This document shows, in pieces, positions 26,901 through 36,205 of a stretch of 64,000 nt of DNA (position 1 is the first letter of the stretch; each line of letters begins with the position of its first letter). A model generated the notes under the pieces. It was not told the DNA's origin, did not search any database, and saw only the letters and a list, made by a program, of their open reading frames with translations. This stretch comes from Hyphomicrobiales bacterium. Its GTDB lineage: Bacteria > Pseudomonadota > Alphaproteobacteria > Rhizobiales > Xanthobacteraceae. The position numbers and the translations under genes are program-made. The stretch covers positions 62,001-126,000 of the forward strand of contig JAFKKN010000012.1 of assembly GCA_017305535.1 (NCBI GenBank), read 5' to 3'.

Positions 26901-28370
26901 ATGGCTTCCGGTTTTTCCGACATCATCGAGGAAGCCCGCCTGTCCGCACAGGCGTTGCTGGAATACGGCAGCAATCTGTTCAATCCGACAATCCGGCTCG
27001 GCGTCACCGGCCTGTCACGCGCCGGCAAGACCGTTTTCATCACTGCGCTGATTCACGGCCTGCTACGCGGCGGGCGCTTTCCAGTGTTTGAGCCATTGTC
27101 AGGTGGGCGCATCGCCCGCACCGAACTCGAGCCGCAGCCCGACGACGCGGTACCGCGCTTCAACTACGAGGGCCACGTCCATACCCTGATCGACGAACGG
27201 CGCTGGCCGGAGTCGACCTCCGACATCAGCGAGTTGCGGCTGGCGCTCTCTTATCAGCGACAGAACGGCGCGGAGCGAAAGCTCACCATCGACATCGTCG
27301 ATTATCCCGGCGAATGGCTGTTGGATCTGCCGCTGCTCGACAAAAGCTACGAGCAATGGTCGGCGGAAAGCCTCGCGCTGTCACGGCAAGGCCCGCGTGC
27401 GACGCTGGCGGCGGCGTGGCACGCACATCTTGCCACGCTCGATCCCAACGGCCGCGAAGACGAACAGGCGACCCTGACCGCAGCGAAACTATTCACCGAC
27501 TACTTGCGTGCCTGTCGCGACGAACGCTTCGCCATGAGCCTGTTGCCGCCGGGCCGCTTCCTGATGCCGGGTAGCCTCGCCGGCTCACCGGCGCTGACCT
27601 TCGCGCCACTCGACGTGCCGGCGGACGGCATCGCGCCGGATCGCTCGCTGTGGGCGATGATGCGGCGGCGCTACGAGGCCTACAAATCCATCGTGGTGCG
27701 GCCGTTCTTCCGTGATCACTTCGCGCGGCTGGATCGCCAGATCGTGCTGGTCGATGCACTGGCCGCGTTCAACGCCGGCCCCGCCGCGTTGCGCGATCTC
27801 GAAGCCGCACTCGCCGGCATTCTCGATTGTTTCAACGTCGGTCGCGACACGTTGTGGAGCGCGCTGTTCCGGCCGCGCATCGACCGCATCCTGTTCGCCG
27901 CCACCAAGGCCGATCACCTGCATCGCACCAGCCACGACCGCCTGGAGGCCATCCTGCGGCGAATGCTGGACCGCGCCGCAACCCGCGCACAAGTCGCGGG
28001 CGCGACCATCGACGTGGTGGCGCTGGCGGCGGTGCGCGCCACGCGAGAGGCCGAAGTGCAACGCGGCCGCGACAGGCTGCCCTCGATCCTCGGCACACCG
28101 ATCAAGGGCGAGCAGGCCGGCGGCGAAATCTTTGATGGCGAAACCGAAGTCGCGACTTTTCCCGGTGACCTGCCGACCGACCTCGACAACCTGTTCACGG
28201 ACGCGCCGTCGTTCCGCGGCCTCACCGCCACATCGCCCGAAGAAACCGACTATCGCTTCCTGCGCTTTCGGCCGCCGTTCCTGCAACATGCCTCTGGCGA
28301 AACGCCCGCCCTGCCCCATATCCGCCTCGACCGCGCCCTCCAATTCCTGATCGGAGACAGGCTGCAATGA
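26901..28370 (+). CDS. ycjX: YcjX-family P-loop protein
   Basis: A 489-residue DUF463/YcjX protein. The P-loop is in GVTGLSRAGKTVFITALIHG (about 34-53) and a Walker-B-like DIVDYPGEW follows at about 133. YcjX is a stress-related NTP-binding protein that is almost always encoded with YcjF, as here. Its biochemical role is unsettled. ATG 26901 starts MASGFSDIIEEA. The stop codon overlaps the next ATG (ATGA), showing translational coupling. Confidence 0.9.
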   Translation: MASGFSDIIEEARLSAQALLEYGSNLFNPTIRLGVTGLSRAGKTVFITALIHGLLRGGRFPVFEPLSGGRIARTELEPQPDDAVPRFNYEGHVHTLIDERRWPESTSDISELRLALSYQRQNGAERKLTIDIVDYPGEWLLDLPLLDKSYEQWSAESLALSRQGPRATLAAAWHAHLATLDPNGREDEQATLTAAKLFTDYLRACRDERFAMSLLPPGRFLMPGSLAGSPALTFAPLDVPADGIAPDRSLWAMMRRRYEAYKSIVVRPFFRDHFARLDRQIVLVDALAAFNAGPAALRDLEAALAGILDCFNVGRDTLWSALFRPRIDRILFAATKADHLHRTSHDRLEAILRRMLDRAATRAQVAGATIDVVALAAVRATREAEVQRGRDRLPSILGTPIKGEQAGGEIFDGETEVATFPGDLPTDLDNLFTDAPSFRGLTATSPEETDYRFLRFRPPFLQHASGETPALPHIRLDRALQFLIGDRLQ

Positions 28371-29431
28371 GCGAACGAACACAACGCCGTCCCGCCGCGT
28401 TCCGGCTCGACGACCCGCGCGTCGTCGTCAAGGACGGCGACGGCGACAGCGGCCTGTTCACGCGCGGTGCAATCGAGATCACGCCGGACCCGGACCCCTC
28501 CCTGCTGCCGGTGGCGCTGGACGCCCCCCCCTTGCCACCGAAGCGCCGCTCGTGGTGGGGAACCGTGTTCTGGAGCGCGGTCGGCGGACTGGTACTGCTC
28601 GGCACCGGGCTCGGCGTCACCAATCTGATTGAGGACCTGTTCGTTCGCAGCCAAGGGCTCGGCTGGTTTGGCGCCGCGCTCGCCGTTGCCGCACTGTTGG
28701 CGTTGATCGTCATTGTCGCGCGCGAGGCGTTCGGGCTGGCACGGCTCGCGACCATCGAGAAGCTGCACGAGCGCGCCGCCGCCACCATCGTCAGCGACAG
28801 CCGTCCGGAGGCGGATGCCATTGTCAGCGATCTGCTCAAGCTGACGCACAGCAATCCGTCGCTGGCGCGCGCCCGTGCCACACTGGCGAGCCATCGCGGA
28901 GACATCATCGACGGCGCCGACATGCTGAAACTCGCCGAGCGCGAGTTGATGATGCCGCTCGACCGCGAGGCGCGGAGGCTGGTCTCGGTGGCCGCGCAGC
29001 GCGTGTCCATCGTCACCGCGATCAGCCCTCGCGCACTGATCGACGTCGCGTTCGTGCTCGCCGCCGCGCTACGGCTGGTGCGTCAACTGGCGCTGCTTTA
29101 CGGCGGGCGACCGGGTACACTCGGCATGATCCGCCTGATGCGCCACACAATCTCGCATCTCGCGATCACTGGCGGCATGGCCGCGAGCGACAGCCTGATC
29201 CAGCAGATGCTTGGTCACGGCGTCGCGGCAAAGCTTTCGCAGCGATTGGGCGAAGGCATCCTCAACGGCCTGCTCACCGCGCGGCTCGGACTTGCCGCCA
29301 TCGACGTGACGCGGCCACTGCCGTTCAACGAACTGCCGCGGCCGGCGCTCAGCGATCTCGCCAAGGATTTGCTGTCGAAGCGTGAGGGCGACACGCCGAC
29401 GACCGAGCCTGCGCGGATCAGCGAGCGTTGA
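28367..29431 (+). CDS. ycjF: YcjF-family (DUF697) membrane protein
   Basis: A 354-residue inner-membrane protein of the YcjF/TIGR01620 family. A charged Pro-rich N-terminus is followed by two helices (about 65-90 and 100-122), a cytoplasmic helical region, then the DUF697 domain containing RALIDVAFVLAAALRLVRQLALLYGGRPG and further helical segments. It overlaps ycjX by four bases and presumably forms a membrane partner for it. The function is unknown beyond that association. Confidence 0.9.
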   Translation: MSERTQRRPAAFRLDDPRVVVKDGDGDSGLFTRGAIEITPDPDPSLLPVALDAPPLPPKRRSWWGTVFWSAVGGLVLLGTGLGVTNLIEDLFVRSQGLGWFGAALAVAALLALIVIVAREAFGLARLATIEKLHERAAATIVSDSRPEADAIVSDLLKLTHSNPSLARARATLASHRGDIIDGADMLKLAERELMMPLDREARRLVSVAAQRVSIVTAISPRALIDVAFVLAAALRLVRQLALLYGGRPGTLGMIRLMRHTISHLAITGGMAASDSLIQQMLGHGVAAKLSQRLGEGILNGLLTARLGLAAIDVTRPLPFNELPRPALSDLAKDLLSKREGDTPTTEPARISER

Positions 29432-31037
29432 ATTTTTCGTTGGTGTCCCTGACGGCTGACGGCCGAGCGCCTTCGTCCGCCAGCAGATGCCAGCGGTAGA
29501 ACGGCGTATCCGGCGGCGGCGACAGCTCAGGCGTCCATCCGCTCAGTTTGCCGACGGCATAGGTTTCCATCGCAATGCCGCGCCAGCTTCGGACCACATC
29601 CGCCAGCGGTTCGCGTCGGGCCGAAGTCAAAGCCCATAGCGGATTGTTCACATCCGATTGGCGTACGACGTACAAGCCAGTGCGGCCCCGAATGCGATCC
29701 ATGCCGGGGTCCTTGAAACCAATGAAACGCGCGCGCTCGTTGATTTCGATCACCGGGACGCGATCCTTCAATTCCCAGCGCAGCATCGCATAGGTGCGAT
29801 AATCGGTGGTCGCGATCCACGTCGCGCCAACCGTCTTCATCTCCGCCTCGACACGCACGGCAACCTGCTCGTAACCGGCTTCCGATCCACCGGGATCGAG
29901 GCGGCCGAGCCACGGCTTGTCGCTGACCACGTAGTAGAAAAACGTCGCAACTACGATCGCGATGCCGGATACCACGGCAGCCGTGGCCCATGCCGCGGTA
30001 GATTTCGCCAGCCGCGATTTGTGCACACGCAGCCACCAGACATTGATAGCTGTCGCGGCGAATCCGATCGGCCACATGAACATCGGCCAGGTATCGCCGA
30101 TGCGCAGCGTCAGCGAGCGCCACAGGAAATAGCCGAACGGCAACGCCACGGCGGTCGACAACAGAATGGCCACGCCGTCGCGCCGTCGATAGCCGCGCCA
30201 CAACGTGAAGCCGACCCCGGACAGCGCCACCGGAAACAATACCGGACCGACCAGACTGAACTGCAAGCCGAGAAATTCACCGAACCGCGCCAGCGACAGT
30301 GGCGGCGCGACGGTGGCGCGAACAAACTGGAACTTGAACGATGCCCAGTCATGCATGGCATTCCAGATCAGCACCGGCGAGAACAGCGCCAGCGCGATGA
30401 GTATGGCGAGCCACGGGTAAGGACTGAGCAACCAGCGTCGCCGCCAATCCGGCACCACGACGAAGGCGGCGACCGCAGGCAGCAGCATCAACGCGGTGAG
30501 TTTCGACAGCAGGGCCAGCCCGCCGAACGCACCAGCCAGCAGCCACCAGCGCCCGTCATCGGTTTCCGCCACGCGAACCAGCGACCATATCATCGCCATT
30601 GCGAATACGATCAGCGCGGTGTCCGGCGCGACCTTCGCCATCAACAATCCGTAATAGACGGCGGCCTCTGGCAGCAACACCGCCAGCACCACGGCCCGCC
30701 AGTCGCGCGTGATCCGCCGCACGATGTCGGCGAGCAATAGCTGGGTGGCAAACATCGCGACGATGCCGCCCAAGCGAACGCCGAGCGTGGTGTCGCCGAA
30801 GATCGCGGTGCCGAAGCGAATGAACCACGCGATCATCGGCGGATGATCGAGGAACGACAGCACGCTCTCTTTCGACCATGTCCAGTAGTAGGCCTCGTCC
30901 GTGCGCAGGTCGATGGTGCCGGCGTAGATCACCCGCAACGCCGTCATCAGCACGATCAACAGCAGCACGCCGCCAAGCTGACGGCCACTGATGCCGGATG
31001 CAGATCGGCGATCCCGATCGGAGGAAGCGGTGGTCAT
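29418..31037 (-). CDS. GT39-family (ArnT/PMT-like) membrane glycosyltransferase
   Basis: A 539-residue multi-helix membrane protein. Early catalytic-loop signature of GT-C enzymes, TDEAYYWTWSKE (with the acidic DE pair), followed by LDHPPMIAWFIRFGT. About eleven hydrophobic helices come next, then a soluble C-terminal domain. It would transfer a sugar from a polyprenyl-phosphate donor to an outer-envelope acceptor (lipid A, glycan or protein); the acceptor is unknown. ATG 31037 precedes a short basic segment and the first helix; a clear Shine-Dalgarno is lacking. Its 3' end overlaps the end of ycjF by 14 bases, tail to tail. Confidence 0.85.
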   Translation of the reverse strand: MTTASSDRDRRSASGISGRQLGGVLLLIVLMTALRVIYAGTIDLRTDEAYYWTWSKESVLSFLDHPPMIAWFIRFGTAIFGDTTLGVRLGGIVAMFATQLLLADIVRRITRDWRAVVLAVLLPEAAVYYGLLMAKVAPDTALIVFAMAMIWSLVRVAETDDGRWWLLAGAFGGLALLSKLTALMLLPAVAAFVVVPDWRRRWLLSPYPWLAILIALALFSPVLIWNAMHDWASFKFQFVRATVAPPLSLARFGEFLGLQFSLVGPVLFPVALSGVGFTLWRGYRRRDGVAILLSTAVALPFGYFLWRSLTLRIGDTWPMFMWPIGFAATAINVWWLRVHKSRLAKSTAAWATAAVVSGIAIVVATFFYYVVSDKPWLGRLDPGGSEAGYEQVAVRVEAEMKTVGATWIATTDYRTYAMLRWELKDRVPVIEINERARFIGFKDPGMDRIRGRTGLYVVRQSDVNNPLWALTSARREPLADVVRSWRGIAMETYAVGKLSGWTPELSPPPDTPFYRWHLLADEGARPSAVRDTNEKFNAR

Positions 31038-31244
31038 CGGAGGGCTGTTCCGGCACACATTCTGTCCGGCCTTTTCAGAGCTAGCCTGGGCCGCTTTGTT
31101 TCCGACTCCGATAGCGGAGTCAATCGCACCGCGTCGGTCCTGCTCAGGGCCGGTAGTCCCCAGCGGAACACCCCATGGCGCATGAACGCGAGGACAACTA
31201 ATATCGTGACGTCTTCCGGCATTTTCCGCCAACCTTCGGATTGC

Positions 31245-32999
31245 ATGTCCACCTCCGCCATCGCCCCTTTCGCAAAATTCGGCCGCGGCATCGGCGTGCG
31301 TCAGGTCCGCCTGACCTGCGGCGTGATCCTGTTCGCTTATCTCGTGAGCCACTTTCTCAATCACGCGCTCGGCATCATCTCATCCGAAGCGCTCGCCGCC
31401 GGCGTGCTCTATCACACCGCCTTCTGGCAATATCCGCCGGTTACGCTGGCCTTCTATTCCGCCGCCATCCTTCACATGAGCCTCGGCATCTGGTCTCTCT
31501 ACGAACGGCGGGAATTCCGCTGGCGCAGCGTCGAACCATTGCAACTGGTGTTGGGCCTGAGCATTCCAGTGATGATCATTTCGCACATCATCGGAATCCG
31601 CCTGAGCCAAACCCTGTTCGATACCGAAAAGCTCTATCCGCAGGTTCTGTACAGTTACTGGGTTGCCTCGTCGGGCCGGCTCTGGCTGATGTTGGGAGTT
31701 CTCAACGTCGCTTGGATTCACGGTTGTATCGGCCTGTATCTCTGGCTGCGGGCAAAACCGTTGTTCAAAGCGAGCAAATCGGTCTGGTTCGCCTGCGCGG
31801 TGCTGCTGCCGACGCTCGCCATGCTCGGCTTCTATCAGGGCGGACGCACCGTCGAGCAACAAAGCCAGTCGCAGCAATGGCGGGCCGACAACCTGAGGCC
31901 GCCACACGCCGATACGGCTCCCCACCAGGAATTCCTCGATCAGGTCGTTACCTATTTCCTGGCCGGATATCTCGGTCTGCTCGGCCTGATGATCGTCGGC
32001 CGGGGCGCGCGGCGGCTGAACGAGCGGCGCGGCGGCCTGATCGCCTTGTCGTATGACGACGGCAGGACGATCCGCGTGCCGAAGGGATTGACCGTTCTCG
32101 AAGCCAGCATCCGTAACAAGGTGCCGCACGCCAGCGTCTGCGGCGGCCGCGCGCGTTGCTCGACCTGCCGCATTCGCATCACCAACGATCTCGAGGTACT
32201 CCCGCCGCCCTCGAAACGCGAAGCGTTCGTGCTTGACCGCGTTGGCGCCGCCGACGATCCGGCGATCCGCCTGGCCTGCCAGTTGCGACCGACTTCGGAT
32301 GTCTCGTTCGTCCGCATGTTCGTCCCGCACGTCTCGGCGACCGATCCGCGTCGCGCCAATCCGCTGCGAACCGGTCAGGAGCGTTACCTCGTCAGCATGT
32401 TCATCGATATGCGCGGCTCGACCAAGCTCGCCGAAAAGCTGTTGCCGTTCGACACGGTGTACATTGTCAACCAGTTTCTCAACGTGGTGTCGCAGGCGGT
32501 GACCGTCTCCGGCGGGCAGCCCAATCAACTCTATGGCGACGGCCAGCTGGCGCTGTTCGGACTCACAACCGACCCGCAGACCGCTTGCCGTCAGGCGCTG
32601 CGGGCGGCTGCGCGCCTCGCCGCCAATGTCGACGACCTCAACCAGGTGCTGGTGCACGACGGCCGCGAACCGATCCGGTTCGGCGTCGGTATCCACGGCG
32701 GTGTGGTGATCGTCGGCGATATCGGGAACAGCGACCATATGGTCTTTACGGCGCTGGGTGATGCGGTGAACGTCGCCGCTCGCTTGCAGGACATGACCAA
32801 GGTGCTCGGCTGCGAAACCATCCTGTCCGAGGAGGTCTATCTGCGGGCCGCGCTGCCACCCGCCGCCCTGCCGGCGCAGGACGCCATCATTCGCGGCCGG
32901 GCCGAAACGATGCGGATTCACACCGTAACCAAATCAGCAGTGCTGGCGCGACTCCTGGATGGCAAAGCAGCCCCGGCCACACCGGAGATTGGGACGTGA
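31245..32999 (+). CDS. cyaC: CyaC-type adenylate cyclase: diheme anchor, 2Fe-2S ferredoxin, class III cyclase
   Basis: A 584-residue three-part sensor enzyme. Residues about 20-255 form a six-helix domain with the tetra-histidine pattern of diheme-b succinate dehydrogenase anchors: His36 or His40, His77, His114 and His159. Residues about 263-362 are a 2Fe-2S ferredoxin domain with Cys299, Cys305, Cys308 and Cys345. Residues about 380-565 are a class III cyclase with metal-binding Asp388 (FIDMRGSTKL) and Asp432 (YGDGQLALFG), and the NVAAR motif (509-513). This is the layout of Sinorhizobium meliloti CyaC, a quinone/redox-responsive adenylate cyclase. The likely role is to make cAMP according to quinone-pool redox state. 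It is divergent from the GT39 gene. Confidence 0.9.
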   Translation: MSTSAIAPFAKFGRGIGVRQVRLTCGVILFAYLVSHFLNHALGIISSEALAAGVLYHTAFWQYPPVTLAFYSAAILHMSLGIWSLYERREFRWRSVEPLQLVLGLSIPVMIISHIIGIRLSQTLFDTEKLYPQVLYSYWVASSGRLWLMLGVLNVAWIHGCIGLYLWLRAKPLFKASKSVWFACAVLLPTLAMLGFYQGGRTVEQQSQSQQWRADNLRPPHADTAPHQEFLDQVVTYFLAGYLGLLGLMIVGRGARRLNERRGGLIALSYDDGRTIRVPKGLTVLEASIRNKVPHASVCGGRARCSTCRIRITNDLEVLPPPSKREAFVLDRVGAADDPAIRLACQLRPTSDVSFVRMFVPHVSATDPRRANPLRTGQERYLVSMFIDMRGSTKLAEKLLPFDTVYIVNQFLNVVSQAVTVSGGQPNQLYGDGQLALFGLTTDPQTACRQALRAAARLAANVDDLNQVLVHDGREPIRFGVGIHGGVVIVGDIGNSDHMVFTALGDAVNVAARLQDMTKVLGCETILSEEVYLRAALPPAALPAQDAIIRGRAETMRIHTVTKSAVLARLLDGKAAPATPEIGT

Positions 33000-33331
33000 C
33001 ATCAGGGTTATCTTTTTGTTCGAGCATGATGTTTCCCCGATCTGGTACTCCATGGAAACTAATGTCGCGCAAAGGCCCGATCGAGAGATTCCACGGCTTC
33101 AGCCTCGGCCCCGAGAGGCTTTCCTATCAACCAGTCACCCGCGCCGATCGGCGGATCGCACACCGATAACAGCACGCGCCTTGTGGTTTGGCCGGCCCCA
33201 ACCACCAAAAAGGCCCGGGTGCGTTTGGGGCTATCAAGATCGCGATATTCCGCGTATCCTCCCCGCCGTCGGAAAAGCCGGTTTCCGGGGACCGACTGTT
33301 TGTGATCGTTTTATCCTGCGGAGACGACGTA
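33000..33331 (+). other. Gene-free leader region ahead of cspA
   Basis: 332 bases with no convincing gene on either strand. Cold-shock genes usually have a long structured 5' leader, so much of this is probably the cspA promoter and untranslated leader. A GC-rich stretch at 33190-33235 could fold. I can place no promoter with confidence. Confidence 0.4.
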
Positions 33332-33532
33332 ATGGCTAAAGGCACTGTTAAGTGGTTCAACCCGACCAAGGGCTACGGATTCATTCAGCCCAGCTCTGGC
33401 GGGAAGGACGTGTTCGTTCATATTTCGGCGGTTGAGAAGGCTGGGCTGTCGACGCTCAATGAAGGCCAGACTGTCGAATACGAAGAGGTTGCCAATCGCG
33501 GCAAGACCTCGGCGGAAAATCTGAAGGTCTGA
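33332..33532 (+). CDS. cspA: Cold-shock protein (CspA family)
   Basis: A 66-residue single-stranded nucleic-acid-binding protein. RNP1 is KGYGFIQ (13-19) and RNP2 is VFVHIS (27-32), in the usual five-strand OB fold; the start is [14 protein letters not shown]. It acts as an RNA chaperone and antiterminator in cold or stationary phase. ATG 33332 follows GCGGAGACGACGTA. It is monocistronic with a strong terminator downstream. Confidence 0.97.
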   Translation: MAKGTVKWFNPTKGYGFIQPSSGGKDVFVHISAVEKAGLSTLNEGQTVEYEEVANRGKTSAENLKV

Positions 33533-33636
33533 TCCTCGCGCGTCTCCGTGTTGCATCGCGCGCCTCATGGCCGCCGATCAAAGCAACGCAAGGCGAGACG
33601 CAAATCAACCTGGAGCTGATGCTCTTTCCCATCCGG

Positions 33637-33676
33637 AAAAGGGTCTGGTTCAATTGCTGTTGAACCAGACCCTTTT
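33637..33676. terminator. Bidirectional terminator between cspA and the convergent gene
   Basis: Perfect 17-bp inverted repeat AAAAGGGTCTGGTTCAA / TTGAACCAGACCCTTTT with a six-base loop. The A and T runs at its two ends let it serve transcripts from both strands. Confidence 0.9.
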
Positions 33677-33739
33677 CTGCATCTGCATCAATTTCTCACG
33701 TCACGCGACGTAAGTGATTTGCCGCGAAACAATTCGCGT

Positions 33740-34438
33740 TCAGTCGTCCTTCACCCAAACCGCGACCGGCATCACATCCGGCTTCTGGCCGTAGCCACGC
33801 GGCCATAGATCGACCACCCACTCGGCGCGGGTCGCCCGGTCGACCAGCACCGCCGTGTTGTGCGGCGTCTGCAATGCCACCACGTTGCCGCGATAATGTG
33901 GATCGCCAACGGTGTGGAATTTCAACAAATTCCAACCCTGCAAGATCAGCAGAAGGCTGGTGGTATTGCGGGTGGTGTCCCAGCAGTCGAAATTGTGGGC
34001 GTCGTCGCGCGCCCTAAAATCGGCGCGGGCAACCCGCTTGTCGGTGCCGAGCACGGGGCCGACGCGACGGTCGAACCACACGACCGCCCGTTGCACCGCC
34101 GCTCGCTCCGCGGTTGCCGACGAACGCCCGGCGGCCAGGATGCGTGTCAGCGTCCCGCGGTCGGCGGCCGTGAAGCTGAACGTCTCGCGGCGGCGGCAGA
34201 CAAAACCGTAACACACCGTCATGCTATTGGCCGACGGCGGGAAGATCGACACGGAACTGTAGAGCTGCGCCACCGGCGCGCTGAGCGATGCGGCGTGCGA
34301 CGGAGCGCCGAAACATGCCGGTACACCGACAACGACCGCGCAGCATCGCACCCACCGGCCAAGCCCTGCCAATCGCAGCTGCCAATGGCCTTGACGATCC
34401 GCCGTCATGCTCGAACCGATTTTTCGAATAGCTTTCAT
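33740..34438 (-). CDS. Secreted protein of unknown function, possible cysteine-peptidase-like fold
   Basis: A 232-residue exported protein: hydrophobic segment VRCCAVVVGVPACFGAPSHA (about 30-49) then a mature domain. I do not recognise a named family. The arrangement DAHNFDCWDTTRNTTSLL, then QTPHNTAVLVD, then EWVVDLWPRGYG places a Cys, a His and a Trp/Asp in the order seen in transglutaminase-like or papain-like hydrolases, which is suggestive only. The start is uncertain between ATG 34438 and ATG 34408; neither has a strong ribosome-binding site. Convergent with cspA. Confidence 0.65.
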   Translation of the reverse strand: MKAIRKIGSSMTADRQGHWQLRLAGLGRWVRCCAVVVGVPACFGAPSHAASLSAPVAQLYSSVSIFPPSANSMTVCYGFVCRRRETFSFTAADRGTLTRILAAGRSSATAERAAVQRAVVWFDRRVGPVLGTDKRVARADFRARDDAHNFDCWDTTRNTTSLLLILQGWNLLKFHTVGDPHYRGNVVALQTPHNTAVLVDRATRAEWVVDLWPRGYGQKPDVMPVAVWVKDD

Positions 34439-34715
34439 GATCGAACGCTAGCGAAAGGCATCTCGTCTGCCAATACAGCCGCTATCATTGCGCTTCACTC
34501 GGATCGAAAGCGTGGCAGGACTGCAATAGCCAATCATCTCGATCAACCACGCGCAGCGCATCGCAACCCAATTTCCGGGACGCGAACAATGTCACCGCCT
34601 CCATCAGAATAGTTGCACGAGCGGCGCAACGCGGATCAAATGCCACTTCGAATCCGCCGCGATCAGCGGAGCCACCGGATCTGATCCGGCATAAAAACAA
34701 CGGTGAAGCGCAACC

Positions 34716-35921
34716 ATGGAAAACGGTATTTTCGACGGCCTCAAGGTTCTGGATTGCGCAAGCTTCATCGCGGCGCCAGCGGCCGCAACGGTGCTGTCGG
34801 ACTTCGGTGCCGACGTCATCAAGATTGAACCGCCCGGAGCTGGCGATCCCTATCGCAACCTGCCGAACCTCCCCGGCTATCCCATCAGCAACCACAACTA
34901 TGCCTGGATGCTGGAGGGACGAAACAAAAAGAGCCTCGCGCTTGACCTCTCAAAGCCCGACGGCCGCGCCGTGCTGCATCGCCTGGTGAAGGAAGCCGAT
35001 GTCTTCATCACCAACTTTCCCCCGGCGGTCCGCAAACGCCTCGGCGTCACCTATGACGATATCGCGCCACTGAACTCACGGCTGATCTATGCATCCTTCA
35101 CCGGTTATGGCGAGATCGGCGAAGAGGCCAACAAGCCCGGCTTCGACAGCAACGCATGGTGGGCACGCTCCGGTCTGATGGACCTGGTACGGGCCGACGA
35201 GGAGACGACCCCGGCCCGCTCGGTTGCGGGCATGGGCGACCATCCCTGCGCCATGGCGCTGTACAGCGGCATCGTCACCGCGCTCTATAAGCGCGAGCGA
35301 ACCGGCAAGGGATCGCACGTCAAATCCAACCTGATGGCCAACGGCGTCTGGGCCAGCGGCGTGCTGGCGCAGGCCAAATTGTGCGGCGCACAGTTCCAGC
35401 CGCGACGCCCGCGCGAACATGCGCTCAACGCCGTCACCAATCACTACCGATGCCGCGACGGCCGCTGGCTGATCCTCTCGCTCTTGAACGAGGACAAGCA
35501 ATGGCCCGCGCTGGCCCGGTGCCTCGGCCGTGAGGATCTTGTCACCGATCCGCGCTTCGCGACCAAAGCCGATCGCCACGCCCGCTCGCTGGAACTGATC
35601 AAGATTTTCGACGGCATCTTCGCCACGCGCGACCTCGCCGAATGGCGCGCCGCGCTTGACGGCACCGGCTTGGTCTTCGGCGTGGTCGGCATCCTCGATG
35701 ACATCCCGCAGGATCGGCAGATGCGTGAGAACGACGTGCTGATCCCGTTCGCGGGCGAGACCATGCTGACCATCAACAGCCCGATCTGGATCGACGGCAG
35801 CAACAAGCGACAACCTCAATTGCCTCCGAAAGTCGGAGAGCACAGCGATGAAGTCCTGCGACAGGCGGGCTACGCAGAAGACGACATCCGCAACCTTCGC
35901 GGCTCCGGCGTCATCGGGTAG
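34716..35921 (+). CDS. CaiB/BaiF (family III) CoA-transferase
   Basis: A 401-residue family III CoA-transferase. The N-terminal region LSDFGADVIKIEPPGAGDP binds CoA; the catalytic aspartate is expected at Asp144 in PGFDSNAWWARSG. The middle has GTGKGSHVKSNL-type sequence (ERTGKGSHV) and a C-terminal small domain. The substrate is unknown. It is only distantly similar to the CoA-transferase at 18635 and stands alone with no CoA-dependent partner next to it. Confidence 0.87.
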   Translation: MENGIFDGLKVLDCASFIAAPAAATVLSDFGADVIKIEPPGAGDPYRNLPNLPGYPISNHNYAWMLEGRNKKSLALDLSKPDGRAVLHRLVKEADVFITNFPPAVRKRLGVTYDDIAPLNSRLIYASFTGYGEIGEEANKPGFDSNAWWARSGLMDLVRADEETTPARSVAGMGDHPCAMALYSGIVTALYKRERTGKGSHVKSNLMANGVWASGVLAQAKLCGAQFQPRRPREHALNAVTNHYRCRDGRWLILSLLNEDKQWPALARCLGREDLVTDPRFATKADRHARSLELIKIFDGIFATRDLAEWRAALDGTGLVFGVVGILDDIPQDRQMRENDVLIPFAGETMLTINSPIWIDGSNKRQPQLPPKVGEHSDEVLRQAGYAEDDIRNLRGSGVIG

Positions 35922-35961
35922 ATCGTTCTGGATCGAGCTTTTAAGCGCGAACATTCTCCGC

Positions 35962-36033
35962 CATTGCGAGGAGCGTAGGCGACGAAGGAATCCAGAATTG
36001 TCTTCAAGACTGGATTGCTTCGCTCGCGATGAC
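35962..36033. repeat. Palindromic element family C, copy 2
   Basis: Starts CATTGCGAGGAGCG, contains GGAATCCAGAATTG and CAAGACTGGATTGCTTCG, and ends CTCGCGATGAC. Same layout as the copy at 12567-12649. It lies between the convergent CoA-transferase and small membrane-protein genes. Confidence 0.8.
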
Positions 36034-36049
36034 AGATCTGATCTGTCTG

Positions 36050-36205
36050 TTACTGACGCATCCACAGCCAACCCAGCAGGATGACGACGGCCGCCGCGAT
36101 TATCGCCCAGACGCTGAGGCGAATGTTGCTCCGGGTCTGTCGCGCATCTTCATTGCGCGCGATCTGACGGTCGCGCCGCCTTGAGTCCCGCTCGACGTCG
36201 TTCAT
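36050..36205 (-). CDS. Small single-pass membrane protein
   Basis: A 51-residue protein: charged N-terminal half (MNDVERDSRRRDRQIARNED) then one C-terminal transmembrane helix (SVWAIIAAAVVILLGWLW). ATG 36205 has GGGAG eight bases upstream. It overlaps the last 56 bases of the upstream monoheme-protein gene in another frame, so translation may be coupled. Short proteins of this pattern occur in Bradyrhizobium relatives. Function unknown. Confidence 0.6.
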   Translation of the reverse strand: MNDVERDSRRRDRQIARNEDARQTRSNIRLSVWAIIAAAVVILLGWLWMRQ

